64,000 nucleotides of DNA from Seriola aureovittata (taxonomy: Eukaryota > Chordata > Actinopteri > Carangiformes > Carangidae), in NCBI RefSeq assembly GCF_021018895.1, contig NC_079377.1, positions 16,663,501 to 16,727,500 of the forward strand, read 5' to 3'. Made by a program: the position numbers and the translations under genes. Positions 48,418 through 61,285 of this stretch are shown in pieces; position 1 is the stretch's first letter, and every line of letters begins with the position of its first letter. The notes below the pieces were generated by a model. That model did no database searches, had not been told where the DNA came from, and saw nothing but the letters and a program-made list of their open reading frames with translations.

Positions 48418-51400
48418 GTAAGTCTTTGGAACAAAAAAAACGGTCTGACTAATTTTTGCTGTGCATCAGTAGACCAACTATGATAAAGGTTGTTTTCGTT
48501 CCTACTACTTCCAGGCTGCAATGACACAATGTTTTTACTCAACAACGACAAAAATATATTGGCAAATAAGGATTCAAACTACACTGGAAAATGTTAATAA
48601 GTGGCCACTATGATTGCTTTATTTTTTGTGTGGACAAATGTGAGTTGCAGGAGACTGACAAATGACTAACACTTTACAATCAACCCTGCAGTAAATGCCT
48701 GTTTGGTGAAGCTCATAATGACTAGTGTTTGTTGAGTCTGTCAGAGGTGTTGATTCAACTTCATGTTTTTAGAGCCAAAGGTTGTAGAGCTGTTAAGTAA
48801 ATATCAGGTTACATGACTCAAGTGTTGCTAAGGGTCTACTGACTGCTGTTACTATGTGCTAATGAACTGTAATTCTCCTGCATTCGGTGTATGTTCTCAT
48901 CATACTTTTCTACATTACCCCACATAATTTTGCAGTGTTTATGGAAAGGGCATCAGCAATTCTGGCTGTTACACTGTAAATCACAATTGCACGGGCTAGC
49001 AGCGTATGTGAGTCAGTAAACCGAATACCAATTAGTGGGGCGTGTCAGCGTTAATCATGCTGTATGGTCAATCTAACAGAGTTTTCAAAGCAACATAAGG
49101 AAACTCACAGTCGTACAAACAGGCCAAAATGGTGATGATCCATGTGGCTCTACATTATGAATTCTTTGATCATTTTTATGGCATGAGAGCCTGTAACCAA
49201 TGGCATACAGCGTAAAGTACATGAATTGAAGGTGAAACCAGCTCATCAGCCACCTTTCAAGCCCAGAGAGACTAAAGTACAATGTTGAAAGACCTCTTCT
49301 GTAGCTGCGAGCTTAGCAAGAATGACAAATCTGACAGTTTCAGCAATAATGAAAAGAAAATATGTCTCCAAATCACGATTTACCAAAGGCTTACAATATG
49401 CTCTACAGTGTTTCAATTATTTTGTTCCGTTTTGCTAATTTTGCTGTTTTCCTCTCTGCAGTTGTTCTCTGCAATTCCTCGCCATTTCCTGCCCAGCATC
49501 AAGAGCCCTTGCTGGTATGAGGAGTTCTCAGGTGAAATCAACACTGATCTGTACAGGAGGAACCTCTTTACTCTGCGCTCAAAGAGCTTCAAGACCATGT
49601 GTGACCACCTGAGGACCGACTTCCACCAGCACTTGTACCACAGAGACGGCAAGCAGTATCGTCTGCGCTGCTTACCGTACTTCTACATTATTGGCCAACC
49701 AAAGTGTGGCACAACTGACCTATTCCACAGACTGTTGCTACATCCGGAGGTCAAGTTCAACACCATGAAGGAGCCGCACTGGTGGACCAGGAAACGCTTT
49801 GGTAAGTATCAGGAGATGGCTGTTACTTTGTAATGTTTTTGATAACTTAGCCTAGTTTGTAGAGGTCAGCTAATGATTAATAGATGACTAATATTTAAAT
49901 AAATACAGACAAAAGAAGATGGCAAGATGGTTTGGGAAATGTACTTATTTGCTTTCTTACAAAGAGTTCGATCAACACCACAATATGAACCTAAAACCAG
50001 GAGGTGGTAAAGGGGGGGTGGGGGGGTGGGGGTATTGTTAACTGCAGGAAGTGACTTTCCGAAGTGTTGTGGTCAACGTGAGGTTGAAAGTCAACCAGTG
50101 GAGAGTCAGGAAGTCACTGGTTCTGGCCAAGAAGTATGGCAACAACAACCATAGCAGCCCCCCGTGAAACCACAATTTGTTGTTTCACTCTTCTGTTTTT
50201 CTCCTGTTTAAACATCTGAGACGCACTGCAATGTGTTAAATAGTGAGCTTTAGCAGCAAACCTCACACGAATGACAGAAGTTACCTCGGAAAGTGGAAAA
50301 TATGTTAAATTATGTGCTGGATGTGTTCTTTAGAGGTGCTGGCAGGCGAATTTTGTCATCCTTGGACAGAGCCAGGCTATCTCTTTCCCTTTTTCCAGTA
50401 TTTATGCTAAGCTAAGCTAACCATATGGACAGATATGTGAGTGGTATCAATTTTCTCATCCAACTCCTGACGAGAAAGTCAATATTCCAATTCCCAAAAC
50501 TCTGCTGTCTCCTATTTTAACACAGTTAAGACAGTTGATCATTTAAACTGACCTTTTCCTGTCAGCCTGATTTTATTGTTGAGTCTTTTTTTCTTCCCTC
50601 TGGTTCAGATTATCGTATCAGTCTCGTTAGGGTGTTCGTTCAATGTACCTCAATGTAGGAATACTTAAGGAATTATTATTTTTTTAACCACACAATTCAA
50701 AACATAAATTTGATTCAGGATTCACAATCAAAATTATTAACACATCTTTTATAATTCAACAGTACAAAAAAAAAAAAAAAAAAGCAAGCTAAAACAAGGT
50801 TAAGCTAAACTACTACCACTGGCTATAACAGAGGACCTTCTGCAGCTGCTTCGTGATAAAAGGCTTCATTAATTCTCTTCCCTGGAGGCTTTTTACTGTG
50901 AGCTGCCTGCAGGAAGTGGTGTGCAATGTAACACCATATGTAAATGTGTTCGACACTTTATAATGTATTGTACAACTACTGTACTGGGTCTATTTTGGGC
51001 TTGTTTGCCTGTAAGTAATCGCTGTATGTTTGCTGTTTGTATGTTGTTTGTGCATGCAACTACTTTGCAAAATGGAGTCAAATTCTTGTTAATCTGCATT
51101 TAGACTGTCTATTAAACTAATTTTATTGTGATGAAATATATAAATAAGATAGAATGAAAGTCATTTTGGTGTACCTCGGGCTGCAGGTTATATCCGTTTC
51201 AAAGATGGCTTCCAGGAAAGTTTTCCTGTGGAAGATTACCTGGATCTGTTTGACTTGGCAGCCAAAAACATCCAAGCAGGAATCAGTGGAAATTCATCTG
51301 GAGACCACAGCGCACTCCAACTCATAACAGGTGAACACATGTCAAAGTGTTTGTGCGTGTGTGGGTGGGTATGATTTGGTATTGTTAGCGTTCATTGTGC

Positions 51401-54400
51401 ATCAGATGGAAGAATCTCTTGCCTTTATAGTTTTCATTTGCTATTTTGTGAGGATCTTTGAAAAGCCAGACAATTGGATCCTGACCATGATTCAAATTAC
51501 GGGTCCACTTTGTCCTTTTTACTTTATTGCCAGACCTCGCTCATTTAGGCTCTGACCTCAGTCGCATTACTGTGCTCATGTGAAGTGCTGGAGGGAAATA
51601 CCATTCACATTCTAGATATTATTCTAAGAGAACAGCGTAGTGTCTTTAGAAGTGCACAGAGAAACTCATATGCCTTTGGGTGCTGTTGTACATCTGAAAT
51701 TATTAATGTGGTTGGTTTAAAACTTTGTTCACCTGGGCCTGGCTCAGAGAAACAGGAGAGAACAACCACTAATAAACATTTTGCATTCACAGAGTGAAGT
51801 AGTATTGATCTTTTGAAGGGCAATATTTAATATTAGTTGGTTTTCTAAAGTGTTTTTATTTGTTTTTGTGAAGTTTTGCAGTGAGGAAGGCTCTGCTAAA
51901 TTGGCTTTGGTTCCTGAAGCGGAAACAAACCATGATTTGGATTTTGCATGGGTACACATAATAAATTACACAATTCATTTTTTTAAACTAAAACATTCAA
52001 ACTAAACTGTTGCAAAGCTGCTCTAGCATGGATGTGTGAAGCACAATGTTCCCATATAAGGAAAGTCTTTATAACATCTATTTTGGCCTGAAATTCTGCT
52101 CAACTTTGCCACACTAAGCCTGCGTGTATGTACTGCTTGCTGCATTTCTAATGAGCTGTTGTTACCTGAGGTAATGCTAAGTCTGTCAATGTCTTGACAG
52201 GTGAAGCCAGTGCATCCACTATGTGGGACAACCAGGCCTGGAGCTACCTCCATGAAAACAGGGAGGATACAGAGCCCCCGTTCCTGGCTCAGGACTTCAT
52301 CCACTCAATCCAGCCTAGTGCAAAAATCATCATCATGCTTCGAGATCCATCAGAGAGGTACTGCAGTGAAATCCATCTTCACATCTGTGTTTATAGCTAC
52401 AGATGTGAAAAAAAATATGAAAACATATTTGTTTTAAATCAGAGCTCCTATTACATTTGTGCAACTGGCTCACAGCTCTGCTTCACTCTGTTCCCAGGCT
52501 TTATTCTGACTACTTGTACTTTAAGATGGCCAACAAGTCAGCAGAAGACTTCCATCTGAAGGTCGTGGAGTCTGTACAGTTGTTTCAATCATGCCTGTCT
52601 GAGAGGTCACTTCGTTCTTGTGTCTACAACACCAGCCTCTCCAACGCCATGCCGGTTAGCTGAAATGATGTTCTCACTTTTAACTGCCTTAACTATATTT
52701 AATTATACCAAACAAACACCTGATTGCTACTTTGAGTATTTCTATCTGTCCTGCAAGTGGTTGTAAATGGATGCAACTGCACTAAAGTGCTTCCCATTAA
52801 GTGCAGGGAAAAATATCACCTCACTGCCCAGAGTCACTTCAGAACCTTAAGCATATATCCTGTCAGGCAGCGCTCAGTCAGGAATACAATGAGTTATGAG
52901 CTCTGTCGGTCGGTCACCTCTAACCACAACCTGTAGGTGACAGCACTATTATCCTGGGAGATAAACTGCAGTAAAATCAGCAGTAAAATCAGCAATTGGC
53001 TTGGCCTTCAAGCACAAGAAGACAAACAGATCTAACAAAAACACAGAAAAAAGAGAGTGTTTGTTTACATGCCTCTTCTGTTAAGTGTCACTCTTACTTG
53101 TGAAAGACAGCAGTGGCTTAATTTCAGCGGGGGCGGTGTTGTGCTCTGGTGCCCTCTTGAGGACTCATAGTGTCTGTGCATCTGGATTAAATACTACAGT
53201 GTCTCACTCTTAATTTTACCAATCAAACAGGAATTAAACTGACTTCATGAATGACTCACTGTTTGTCTCGGTTTGACATACTTTTTTTTTTAAAGCATAT
53301 TCCTTTCACATTATAAACAAATTTCATTTTTTTTTCTACTAAAACTTTTTTATACAAATCATGAGCCGACAGTTTAAGTTTCTATATACTGACTACACTG
53401 AAGAGTTGAGCGCAAGTGTTTTCATTGACGGCTTCACCAGTACTTTGAATACAAATAATTTGATCTCTGTAAACCGGGTGCATAGTTGTCTCATGTTGCT
53501 TTGAAAGCTCATATATCAAGTATTGATTGGAGAAGTTTGAATATGATTAAGTTACTTTAAAACAGGAAATGGGAAACAGCAGTTAACAAATGAGGTTTGA
53601 TATATTCTACATTTTATCTATTGTCAACAAATCATGTGAAAAAGACCTAAACCAACAAACTTTATGTGGCACTCAAAGCCATTCTTTCTATTGTAGATGT
53701 AAATATTTAAAGATGAATCAGGAATACATATATTTCATTTTTTTTAAAAGGATTAATAATTTCCTAAATAAGCCAATAGGCCACTGTACATTTCCACAAA
53801 AGTTACACAAACAGGAGTAAATTGTGCATTTCTTACTTCCGATTTGGATTTGCAAGTATTTACAGCATTATACTGAAGGAACATGTTTTTCATATTTGGG
53901 CAACTGTGAAGATCTATGGCATAGAGGCATAAGCTATATCAGGCTTTGTATAAACAGAATACTTCGTAGATGGGTTCATTGATGTTTTTGTGTTTTCAGT
54001 GGATTTGTTGACAATAAAAAAAGGATTTCACCAGCTTTATCCTTTAAATTCCAATTATATTTGTTGTTTACATAATTTTGTCTACCCCCTGTTTGTCTGC
54101 TATTGACTTTGACAAAACAATCTCACCACAAGAGATTTATGATGTTGACGTGTTTTTATTTTTCGCCACAGGTGAGGCTAAATTTGGGGATGTACATCGT
54201 CTTCTTACTGGACTGGCTGACAGTTTTCCATAGGGAGCAAATTCTAGTTCTTCGGCTTGAAGACTACGCAGCCAATCTTAAAGTTACAATCAAGAAAGTT
54301 TTTGATTTTCTGAGTGTAGGTACGTATCCAAAAAGCTACAATAACATCTGTCAGAGTGACATACTCTTTGTACATTCAAATATTGTAAATATCAGGAAAA

Positions 54401-54659
54401 CCTCAAGCTCTCACGTCTGTATAATTTTTAAGGTCTCATACATCAGCTTGTGTCCCACTTCCCTGCAGGTCCACTGCCGAAGCAGGTGGAGGCAGCACTG
54501 ACCAAGCGACCCATGTCTAACACCCGGCGGGTGGCAGACAGGAACCTGGGTCCTATGCTTCCAGCCACTGGAGACCTCCTCAGGAAATTTCACCAGCCCT
54601 TCAACCATAAACTTGCCAGTGTGCTGGACAACAAGGCCTTTCTCTGGAGTAACACCTGA
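47944..54659 (+). CDS. chst15: Carbohydrate sulfotransferase 15 (GalNAc 4-sulfate 6-O-sulfotransferase), whole spliced CDS
   Basis: The CDS joins 47944-48417, 49462-49801, 51187-51330, 52201-52357, 52498-52654, 54172-54319 and 54469-54659 (1611 nt, 536 residues plus stop; the human protein is about 561). It is a type II Golgi membrane protein: cytosolic residues 1-68, one membrane segment at about 69-89 (ending LIMASYIL), a short stem, then the lumenal sulfotransferase domain. Landmarks are CWYEEFSG (175-182), the 5'-phosphosulfate loop QPKCGTTD (237-244), EPHWWTRKR (262-270), GEASASTMWDN (320-330) and the 3'-phosphate motif RDPSERLYSDYLYF (from 367). The family enzyme uses PAPS to add 6-O-sulfate to GalNAc 4-sulfate, making chondroitin sulfate E. 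All six introns have GT-AG ends and consistent phases, so the gene looks intact. The cytosolic tail is the most divergent part. Confidence 0.95.
48418..49461 (+). other. chst15: chst15 intron between coding exons 1 and 2
   Basis: This is a 1044 bp intron with gtaagt and ctgcag ends. It is unique AT-rich sequence; no repeat or alternative exon was recognised. Confidence 0.8.
49462..49801 (+). CDS. chst15: chst15 coding exon 2 (PAPS 5'-phosphosulfate loop)
   Basis: It encodes residues 159-271 plus the first base of 272. The acceptor is cctctctgcag|TTG, phase 0. It carries CWYEEFSG, the P-loop-like FYIIGQPKCGTTDL and EPHWWTRKRFG, the strongest family signature in the gene. The donor is CTTTG|gtaagt. 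Confidence 0.95.
49930..50500. mobile_element. MITE-like inverted-repeat element in chst15 intron 2
   Basis: The left end begins TTTGGGAAATGTACTTATTT followed by GCTTTCTTA. The right end, read in reverse, begins TTTTGGGAATTGG and continues to GACTTTCTC, giving terminal inverted repeats of about 28 bp with several mismatches. Inside are the strings GCTAAGCTAAGCTAACC and GAGTGGTATCAATTTTCTCA, which I recognise from a short element very common in percomorph fish. No transposase is encoded, so it is non-autonomous. No clear target duplication is visible. Confidence 0.75.
50012..50032 (+). repeat. G-run tract with G-quadruplex potential in chst15 intron 2
   Basis: Three runs of five to seven G are separated by single T bases, with GGAGGTGG just upstream, on the coding strand. 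Such a tract can form a quadruplex in DNA or pre-mRNA. It lies within the inverted-repeat element described above. Confidence 0.5.
51187..51330 (+). CDS. chst15: chst15 coding exon 3
   Basis: The acceptor is ggctgcag|GTTATATCC, completing Gly272. The exon encodes a segment containing PVEDYLDLFDLAA, a CHST15 signature, and ends CATAACAG|gtgaac in phase 1. There is no frame break. Confidence 0.93.
52201..52357 (+). CDS. chst15: chst15 coding exon 4 (start of 3'-phosphate motif)
   Basis: The acceptor is gtcttgacag|GTGAAGCC. It encodes GEASASTMWDN, PPFLAQDFIH and IIIMLRDPSE. The donor is CAGAGAG|gtactg, splitting the Arg372 codon of the 3'-phosphate-binding motif. The following intron is only 140 bp (52358-52497). 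Confidence 0.93.
52498..52654 (+). CDS. chst15: chst15 coding exon 5
   Basis: The acceptor is tgttcccag|GCTTTATTC. It completes Arg372 and encodes LYSDYLYF, then the helical segment KSAEDFHLKVVE and a stretch ending NAMP. The donor is ATGCCG|gttagc, phase 0. Gtta is a weaker donor than the others in this gene, but the reading frame and homology require it. Confidence 0.92.
52655..54171 (+). other. chst15: chst15 intron between coding exons 5 and 6
   Basis: A 1517 bp intron with gttagc and cgccacag ends. It contains a short direct duplication (CAGTAAAATCAG twice, at 52970-52993) but no recognised repeat family. Confidence 0.8.
54172..54319 (+). CDS. chst15: chst15 coding exon 6
   Basis: The acceptor is tttcgccacag|GTGAGGCTA. 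It encodes VRLNLGMYIVFLLDWL and LVLRLEDYAANLK, both typical of the C-terminal half of CHST15. The donor is AGTGTAG|gtacgt in phase 1. The following intron is 149 bp (54320-54468). Confidence 0.93.
54469..54659 (+). CDS. chst15: chst15 terminal coding exon 7
   Basis: The acceptor is ttccctgcag|GTCCACTG. It encodes GPLPKQVEAAL, the DRNLGPM motif and the C-terminal PFNHKLASVL segment, and stops with TGA at 54657-54659. The 3' UTR is short, about 240 nt. Confidence 0.94.
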
Positions 54660-54878
54660 CCGGGCATGAGCACGGATGAACAGTGGATGGATGTGAATGA
54701 ACAACCAGAGGAAGAAGCTAAAGCGGGAACGCTTATTGAAAGAAATGTGGGAAAAGTGGAAAAACACAGGTCTATAGTTGTATATGGAATTTTATGAAGT
54801 GTATGGGCTTTGTTTGTTTGGGATTTGTGATATTTATTTTCATTTGAAAGAGTCAGTGACTCACCAAATCAAGATGAT

Positions 54879-54889
54879 AATAAAATAAA
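54879..54889 (+). terminator. chst15 polyadenylation signals
   Basis: Two overlapping AATAAA hexamers (54879-54884 and 54884-54889) lie 220-230 nt after the stop codon. They are followed by the T/G-rich run tgaatttgtgttttaatttg, a normal downstream element. Confidence 0.75.
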
Positions 54890-54905
54890 CTGAATTTGTG
54901 TTTTA

Positions 54906-56639
54906 ATTTGATGATTTTACAATGTTGAAAAACAATTTTACCTCTGCAGATTGTAACTCCATAAAACACACTGTTACAATCACCACAAACTTATCAATCT
55001 ACACCTCTTAATAAAATCTTCAGGTATGTAACTGAGAAAGCAGCCATTTTTAGAACAAAGCCAGACTTAAAAGATGCATTAATGACAGGCAGGCATGATC
55101 TTTTCAGAGGAGTGGGCATGGGGTCAAGAAGGCATGTGGTAGACCTAGAATTTGTAATAAGGTTAGTTATATACTGCTCATAGACAAAGCCAAAAAACAG
55201 CTAATGGAGTAGAGAAGGGGTAGTGATAACATTAAATTTCATGGACATGTTAATAACAAAATATTTCCTCTTTGGCACCGCTCCAGCTGGTTGCACCCTA
55301 AGGTCGCTACCACAGTCCAAAGCCGGGCTGAGTCACCACTGTATTAGTGTCGGCACTTTCAGAATTAATAGTACAGTAAAGCATAGTAAATCATGAGCAA
55401 AAGCTGCTGAGAACGGTAATTACTGTGTTCCTATTGTGATATTATAAATAATGCCTCATACATACTGGACGCTTCAGATCCATGTCACTGTGAGGGAGTA
55501 GTTCAGCTCCCAGGTGGTGCTCAGGTACAAATTATAGGAGGAGTAGATTTTATTGTGGTGGTTGACAGAAATTAGACATAATGTTCATGTTCAGGGATTA
55601 GTCACTAGAGGGCAGTTAAACACAGATAATAACTCCAGTAGTTCAGCATCCATGTGTCATATGCAGGATATGCCCATACAGAAATATAAATTGTGTTTTC
55701 CTTTTCAAGTTATGGGGATTTCATTCACAGTAAGCTATGATTAAATGCTGATGGGTACATCTTCATGGTTGCTTGATGCTTGTATGGCACATTAAACAAA
55801 CCAATCATAATCAAACCTGAAGAAGTGAGGGTGTTTACTAATATAGTCATACCAGATGAACTCAATCTCCCTGATGACCTGGCGTCAGACTAAACCCCAC
55901 AATCAATTTTCTGCAGGTAATTATAGTAATTAAATGTATTTGCAATCAGTCATATACACAGAAAATGACAAACACAAAATTTAATTCTAATTCTTAAGGA
56001 GTGCAATGCAAATACACCCATCTGGTGTAGGTATACATCCACATACGTAAACATATACAGAGTTGAGATGTTTATAGATGTGCAAAATGAAGATTGTGGG
56101 AGCAACAATTTTGTGTGCAGGCACCCTGAAACATTTATTAAAGGAAGAAATGTTCATTTCTGCTGTTTCTACTGAGAGCAAAACAGACTGAATGCAATTT
56201 TTTTGGCCTTCACCCAGAAAGTCATACATTCAATTATTTTTTTATTTTGTTTATTAGAAAAAAAGACAGTCAAATTGTCATTAAATGCCAGAGCCCCGGA
56301 AATTGTAATTCGCTTGAGCATTACAAAATATAGAGTCAAGAGAGTTGCAAAGCAGTAGTGATAAATGCAGATGAAATAAAACTATTTTAGCTTCATATTT
56401 TTGCAATTCATCCACAGTTTCTGTCATGGAAAAACAACACTGTATCTAGTTTAGTGAACTGGCTTTGCATTTCTTATCTTTGAAGACTAAATTGCTTTCG
56501 GTTTAATTAAAATTACTGTTGCATTATGTTGCATCAAGTGTATGAAATACTGTCAGAGCTTTGCTTATTTAAACTACTACTTTACATGGACGAGTTGCTT
56601 ATGTAAACACTTTTCTACATTTGTGTCATTATTCACTGT
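54906..56639. other. gene-free stretch downstream of chst15
   Basis: AT-rich unique sequence without a recognised gene or repeat. Confidence 0.55.
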
Positions 56640-57060
56640 CATTCGAGAAAATTACATCTCTTATCTGCGTCTCACTCGATGGATTGACTACCTATTAATG
56701 CCATTCAAATTATAAATCACATCTTCCCTTTGTCACCGTCAACATGCACTTATTGAGGAAGGGCAATCACAGATCAGAGATTGAGGAGGACCTGTTGAAG
56801 AGAATCACCTTGTTTAGCTATATGATTATGTGCATTTACAATGTGATTGGTCTCATGGATGACAACGGTCTCAGGAGCCACAGGGCTGAAGCACTGCTGC
56901 TTTGTTCAGAGAAAGGTAGTCAGGCACGGCTGATTGCCCTCTTCATTTGATATTGATGGTAATCCTCTCCAGGATTTTCAAAAGGCGCAAGAAACCAATA
57001 AGGTGTCTTTTGACATTCCTTCATTTTGTCAAGGACGCAAGACGTTTGATTGTGTGCGCA
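56640..57060. promoter_or_regulatory. candidate conserved non-coding element downstream of chst15
   Basis: A repeat-free block with a run of homeodomain and GATA-like sites (CTTATCTGCG, CTATTAATGCC, CAAATTATAAATC). A plus-strand frame (56744-56950) crosses it but no family is recognised. The (TG) and (ATC) arrays follow directly. Confidence 0.22.
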
Positions 57061-57239
57061 TAAGACATCAGATTGTGCACATGGGCGAGTGTGTGTGTGT
57101 GTGTCTGTGTGCGCACTATTTTAGGAGCTAGGATGATGCGAGAGTCAACTGAGCACCTATGGCTTTTGCTTGCATCATCCTTTTTCACACCCAGTTTCAC
57201 AGTTTCAACATTCACACCTGAATTGACGAGAAAAACCAC

Positions 57240-57240
<1 letters not shown>

Positions 57241-57272
<32 letters not shown>
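57241..57272 (+). repeat. (ATC)n microsatellite
   Basis: Ten to eleven perfect ATC units. All six frames stay open through it, which produces spurious poly-amino-acid frames. Confidence 0.97.
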
Positions 57273-57815
57273 GTACTGTCCACTGAGCAGCTTCACTACA
57301 GCAGTCTAATCCAGCTATGGGGCCATTACTGATGGCCAAAGGACAGTCATTTATTATCTGGACCTGGTGAGCTTGGCAATATAAAAACTTTTGTCATAAT
57401 ACATTCAGTTTTTTCAATTTCAGACCTCCTGAAAATGGACACTCATATTACTTTACCAGCCAACTGCAGGCAAGAAAAGTGACATGTCTTGCTTCTTGCT
57501 CAGTTTTCTTGATAGCACAATGTCTAATCCTACTGATGAGAAGTTTCTTCCGTTTTTGCTTCTGCTTGTTTTTATTTTCTCTGACTATGCATTGGCTAGT
57601 TGTGAGATGGTTGCCGATTTATATACACCTTTTCAGCCAGTACTGTTACGTTTTACTTCTATGTGTAGTTACAACATATAAATATTAATAAGGACCAAAA
57701 TAAAATAAAAACTGAGCTGATATTTCTTTTTATTGACTTTTACTGATGTGTGAGTTGTTTCTGTGCTTCTGTTTTTGCCATGCTCAAGACTTAACCAAAC
57801 TGTAGCATAATAGCA

Positions 57816-57925
57816 AAATAGAATAGGAAAAGAATAGATCTTTATTGTCATTGCAAGTACAATGAAATTAGGTTTTGCAAGTTCCATATTCATGACATAA
57901 AAAAATAAATAAAAAAAAAAGACAA
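57816..57925 (+). repeat. retroelement 3'-end-like fragment
   Basis: The string AATAGATCTTTATTGTCATT then GCAAGTACAATGAAATTAGG is like the tail of a repeat common in fish. It is followed by an A-rich tract (57899-57920) that could be its poly(A) end. Confidence 0.45.
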
Positions 57926-60900
57926 GGAAATAAGGTAGAAATAAACAATAAATAAGGTTTGAGGATATTTTTCACTGATTACATCTGTCAGTTGGCAGTA
58001 CAGTAAGTTTTATTTATTTATATGGTGTTTATTTCAATTCTTTTTACTCATTTAAACAAATTTCCAGCCAGTTCGTGAATTCACTGGTAATGTGTAACAT
58101 CTCCGACAGGGTAGTCTAACCCTTGGGACCTGTTTTGACTTTGTGATAATGATTTTTTTTTAAAAATGAAGTTCATGTGATGAATATATATTTTTCTTTT
58201 TTTCATACACTGTATCTTGATTCACACATCTGATTTTCTGCTTAAAAATTGTGCTGCTTGGTTTTTTGTGGCACTTCTGAACAGCTCATCTGTGATGAAC
58301 AGAGTTAAATTAGGCATGTTGGGGAGGAAAAAGGCAATTGAAGCTTTGGAGCATCCTCAACTCATTGATTGGTGAATCAATGGAGAACACAATGAATAAA
58401 AAATCATTAGCCTAGACCTAGAGATGCTCAAAGCTGCTGAAGGAAATAGACATAATGGAAGGAGGAAAAAGAGAAAGAACATACTAAGATATTATTAGAA
58501 GAGTATTTTAACGCTGTTCTTCAATTAAGTTTAAAAAGTCCACAGCTCAATGATGACAAGGATATAAAAATAGAATGTGAGTAAAAAAAAAACATAACAG
58601 TGTTCATGATAGTTTGAGGTAAGCACACTAATGTCCTATATCACGCATCTACGATTATGTTGACATCAGCTGTACTGAGAACAGCAAACTGCGCACATCT
58701 GGCTCTATGATTCAGACAGTACTCAGCCCAATTAATCCAATTATATGACGGTTCATCTCTATTCTGATCAGTCTCAAACCTGTTTCAGACCTGAATCATT
58801 CTCAGAATTGTAACATTCTTTTAGAGATTCATGGCTAATTTGTTGAATAGGTCCATGATTACGACGATTCATCAGTGTCTATGAAAATATAAAAATCCCC
58901 CTCAGGTTGAAATCAGAGCATCAAGACGTGAATTGATGATGTTCTCAGGCAGCATTTTTTTCTGTAATGGTCGACTGATACTGTGTTAATGACCAACTCC
59001 AGAGGCTCAGTTCAGTCAATAAAATATATGTTCAACTCGACAAGCAGCAGCTTGCAGGTGGTCAGTCATTATAAATGAAGAAATTGGGAAAGCTTAAATT
59101 AAGGGGATGAAATATTATACCCAATGTAAATATTACATCCAAAGGAATTTAATTTGAATTAGAAATGAAAACTAAAGAAAAAACAAACAACAATAACATA
59201 AAATATATGTAATATTTTGTATATTTTGTTGAACCAGCTATGTGTTGCAGAGGCATACTGTACATCTTCACTCTGTGTGTATCCGTTTCATCGTGACCAC
59301 CCACCAGCAGCAGCAACAACAACCAGTTACATCCAAAGGCGGCATGTCTCGTTTAGACAAACAGAGTAAAAGAATGATAGATGATAAATCTCTGTGTACT
59401 ACTGGGCCTGAGCAGAGGCAATCAGTCATTGTTGAGCTGTGCTATTACTTCAATTTCAGAGAGAGGAAACTCATCCTGCTATCTCATTTGATGGCACAAT
59501 AGAAAGGCCAACTGCTGGGACTCAGTTTATTTTATTCTGGTAACAATGTGAGAAATGGTACTTTTTTGTGTATCATTTTCTTCCATGTCAGTGTGGCAAA
59601 GAAAATATGCACAATGTGTACAAAGCCCCACATGTGTACACGTACAGCAGGGCTGTGCAAAGACCTTTAAAAGGGCAAGTGCTCAAAGTTAAAAAGCTGC
59701 ACATGCAACAAGATTTTAAAACACTATACATCAACATAATTTACAGCAAACCTGTTGAATTATAGCAACCCATACTCATGAACCACAGTACACATAGTTC
59801 TGTGTTTTGTGGGATTCAGTTTAGATTTTTCACATTTGCTCACTTCTGTCAAAGTATTCTCTGCTGATAAGAGTGGTCCACTGCAACTCTGTCAGTAAAA
59901 GGTTATACAACGGAACTGAGAAGGTTTATCAATCAAGGTGGATGTGGCATGTGTTTTTGTGCTTTGACAACGTGTCACTCAAAGACTGCAGATAAAAGAC
60001 ATTTGATGTCCTCAGAGGGCTGAACAGTGGGTCACACCAAGGCAACTGACACTCTGTTATTCAGGCATCATTAGTCCTATCGGGGTACTACCTCAAAAAT
60101 AGTTCCAGTCAAGTTTTATCCACGATTCCAAATCAGGCTTCTGAATATCAAAAACATGTAGGTTGCAAAGTGAGAAAAACAATTCAAGCATGTGTGTGCC
60201 GCATCCGTGTATGTGTCAATATCAATCATCATCAATATAAATGACCTGAAATGCAATGATTGTCTCTTTTGTGATGTGATAATGTGCTAAGTTGCGAGTC
60301 AGATTTGTATGACATATGAATCTTTTGCTGCTGTTTTTATTATTTCATGTTTGCATTTATATTTTGAAATTTGGTATTGACAATTATTAAATCTGAATGT
60401 ATCCCAATTTATGCCCAGGACAACTTAACAACATTAAACCCCCCTTTTTATATAAAAGTCCTATACTGTGAAGACAACTTCTAAGATCCTGTGTCTTATT
60501 AAAAAAAAAAATCCTATGGAAATGCTCACAGTGTGTTGTCTTTTTCTTGCCTCGTGATTAACAAGTACATCAGATCAGGTAGAATTTCTCCCATAAACAT
60601 GCTAGCATACATATCTTCATTTCTCTCTTTTCTTATTAGTGTGAGATGTCGCCAGCAGACCAGGAGAAATGGATGAGGGGCCTCTATAGTTTACAGCAGG
60701 AAATTATGTTTCCCTTATGTCAGGTTTAATGTCATGCCAGCCCCATTATTCCCTTTCCTTTTTAACTCTCCCATTACATGTCCACACAAACACGCACACA
60801 CGTTCACACGTGTGCTAATGAGTGTCCACTGTTGTCAGTGATGATGTTGATTGTATTTACTGAGTGAAGACTCATTGGTGTGTGTGTGTGTGTGTTGCAT

Positions 60901-61138
60901 GTACACAACCACCATTAATACCCCATAACCTATTACCGTCCACTACTGTAGTCAGTACTCTCCAGCCATAGACAGTGGCTATAATATAATGCAGAGAGTG
61001 AATTATACAATGACAATTAGGGGCGGTCAACTTTATCTGCGGGGCGAAGGGGAACCCAGTACAGTGCAGGCGTATGCTTCAGTGAACTGAAGTGTTACAA
61101 TCCTTACAGTATCTTGCTTCTTTAACTGTGGCTGTCAA
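57926..61138. other. gene-free stretch
   Basis: AT-rich unique sequence with a short (TG) run at about 60879-60895. No gene was recognised. Confidence 0.55.
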
Positions 61139-61285
61139 ATGCAGCAGAGCAGAAAGTATATTATGAAATGTAATGGAGTGGAAGTATATTATAGGATAAA
61201 AGGGAAATACTCAAGTACAAGTACCTCAAAATTGTACTTAAGTAGAGTCATTAGAGTGAATGTACTCAATTACTTTCAACCACTG
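61139..61285. repeat. short interspersed repeat (AAGTACAAGTACCTCAAAAT type)
   Basis: The core AAGTACAAGTACCTCAAAAT, then TGTACTTAAGTAGAG and ATTACTTTCAACCACTG, matches a very common short teleost element whose end is usually TTTCCACCACTG. It is non-coding. Confidence 0.6.
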
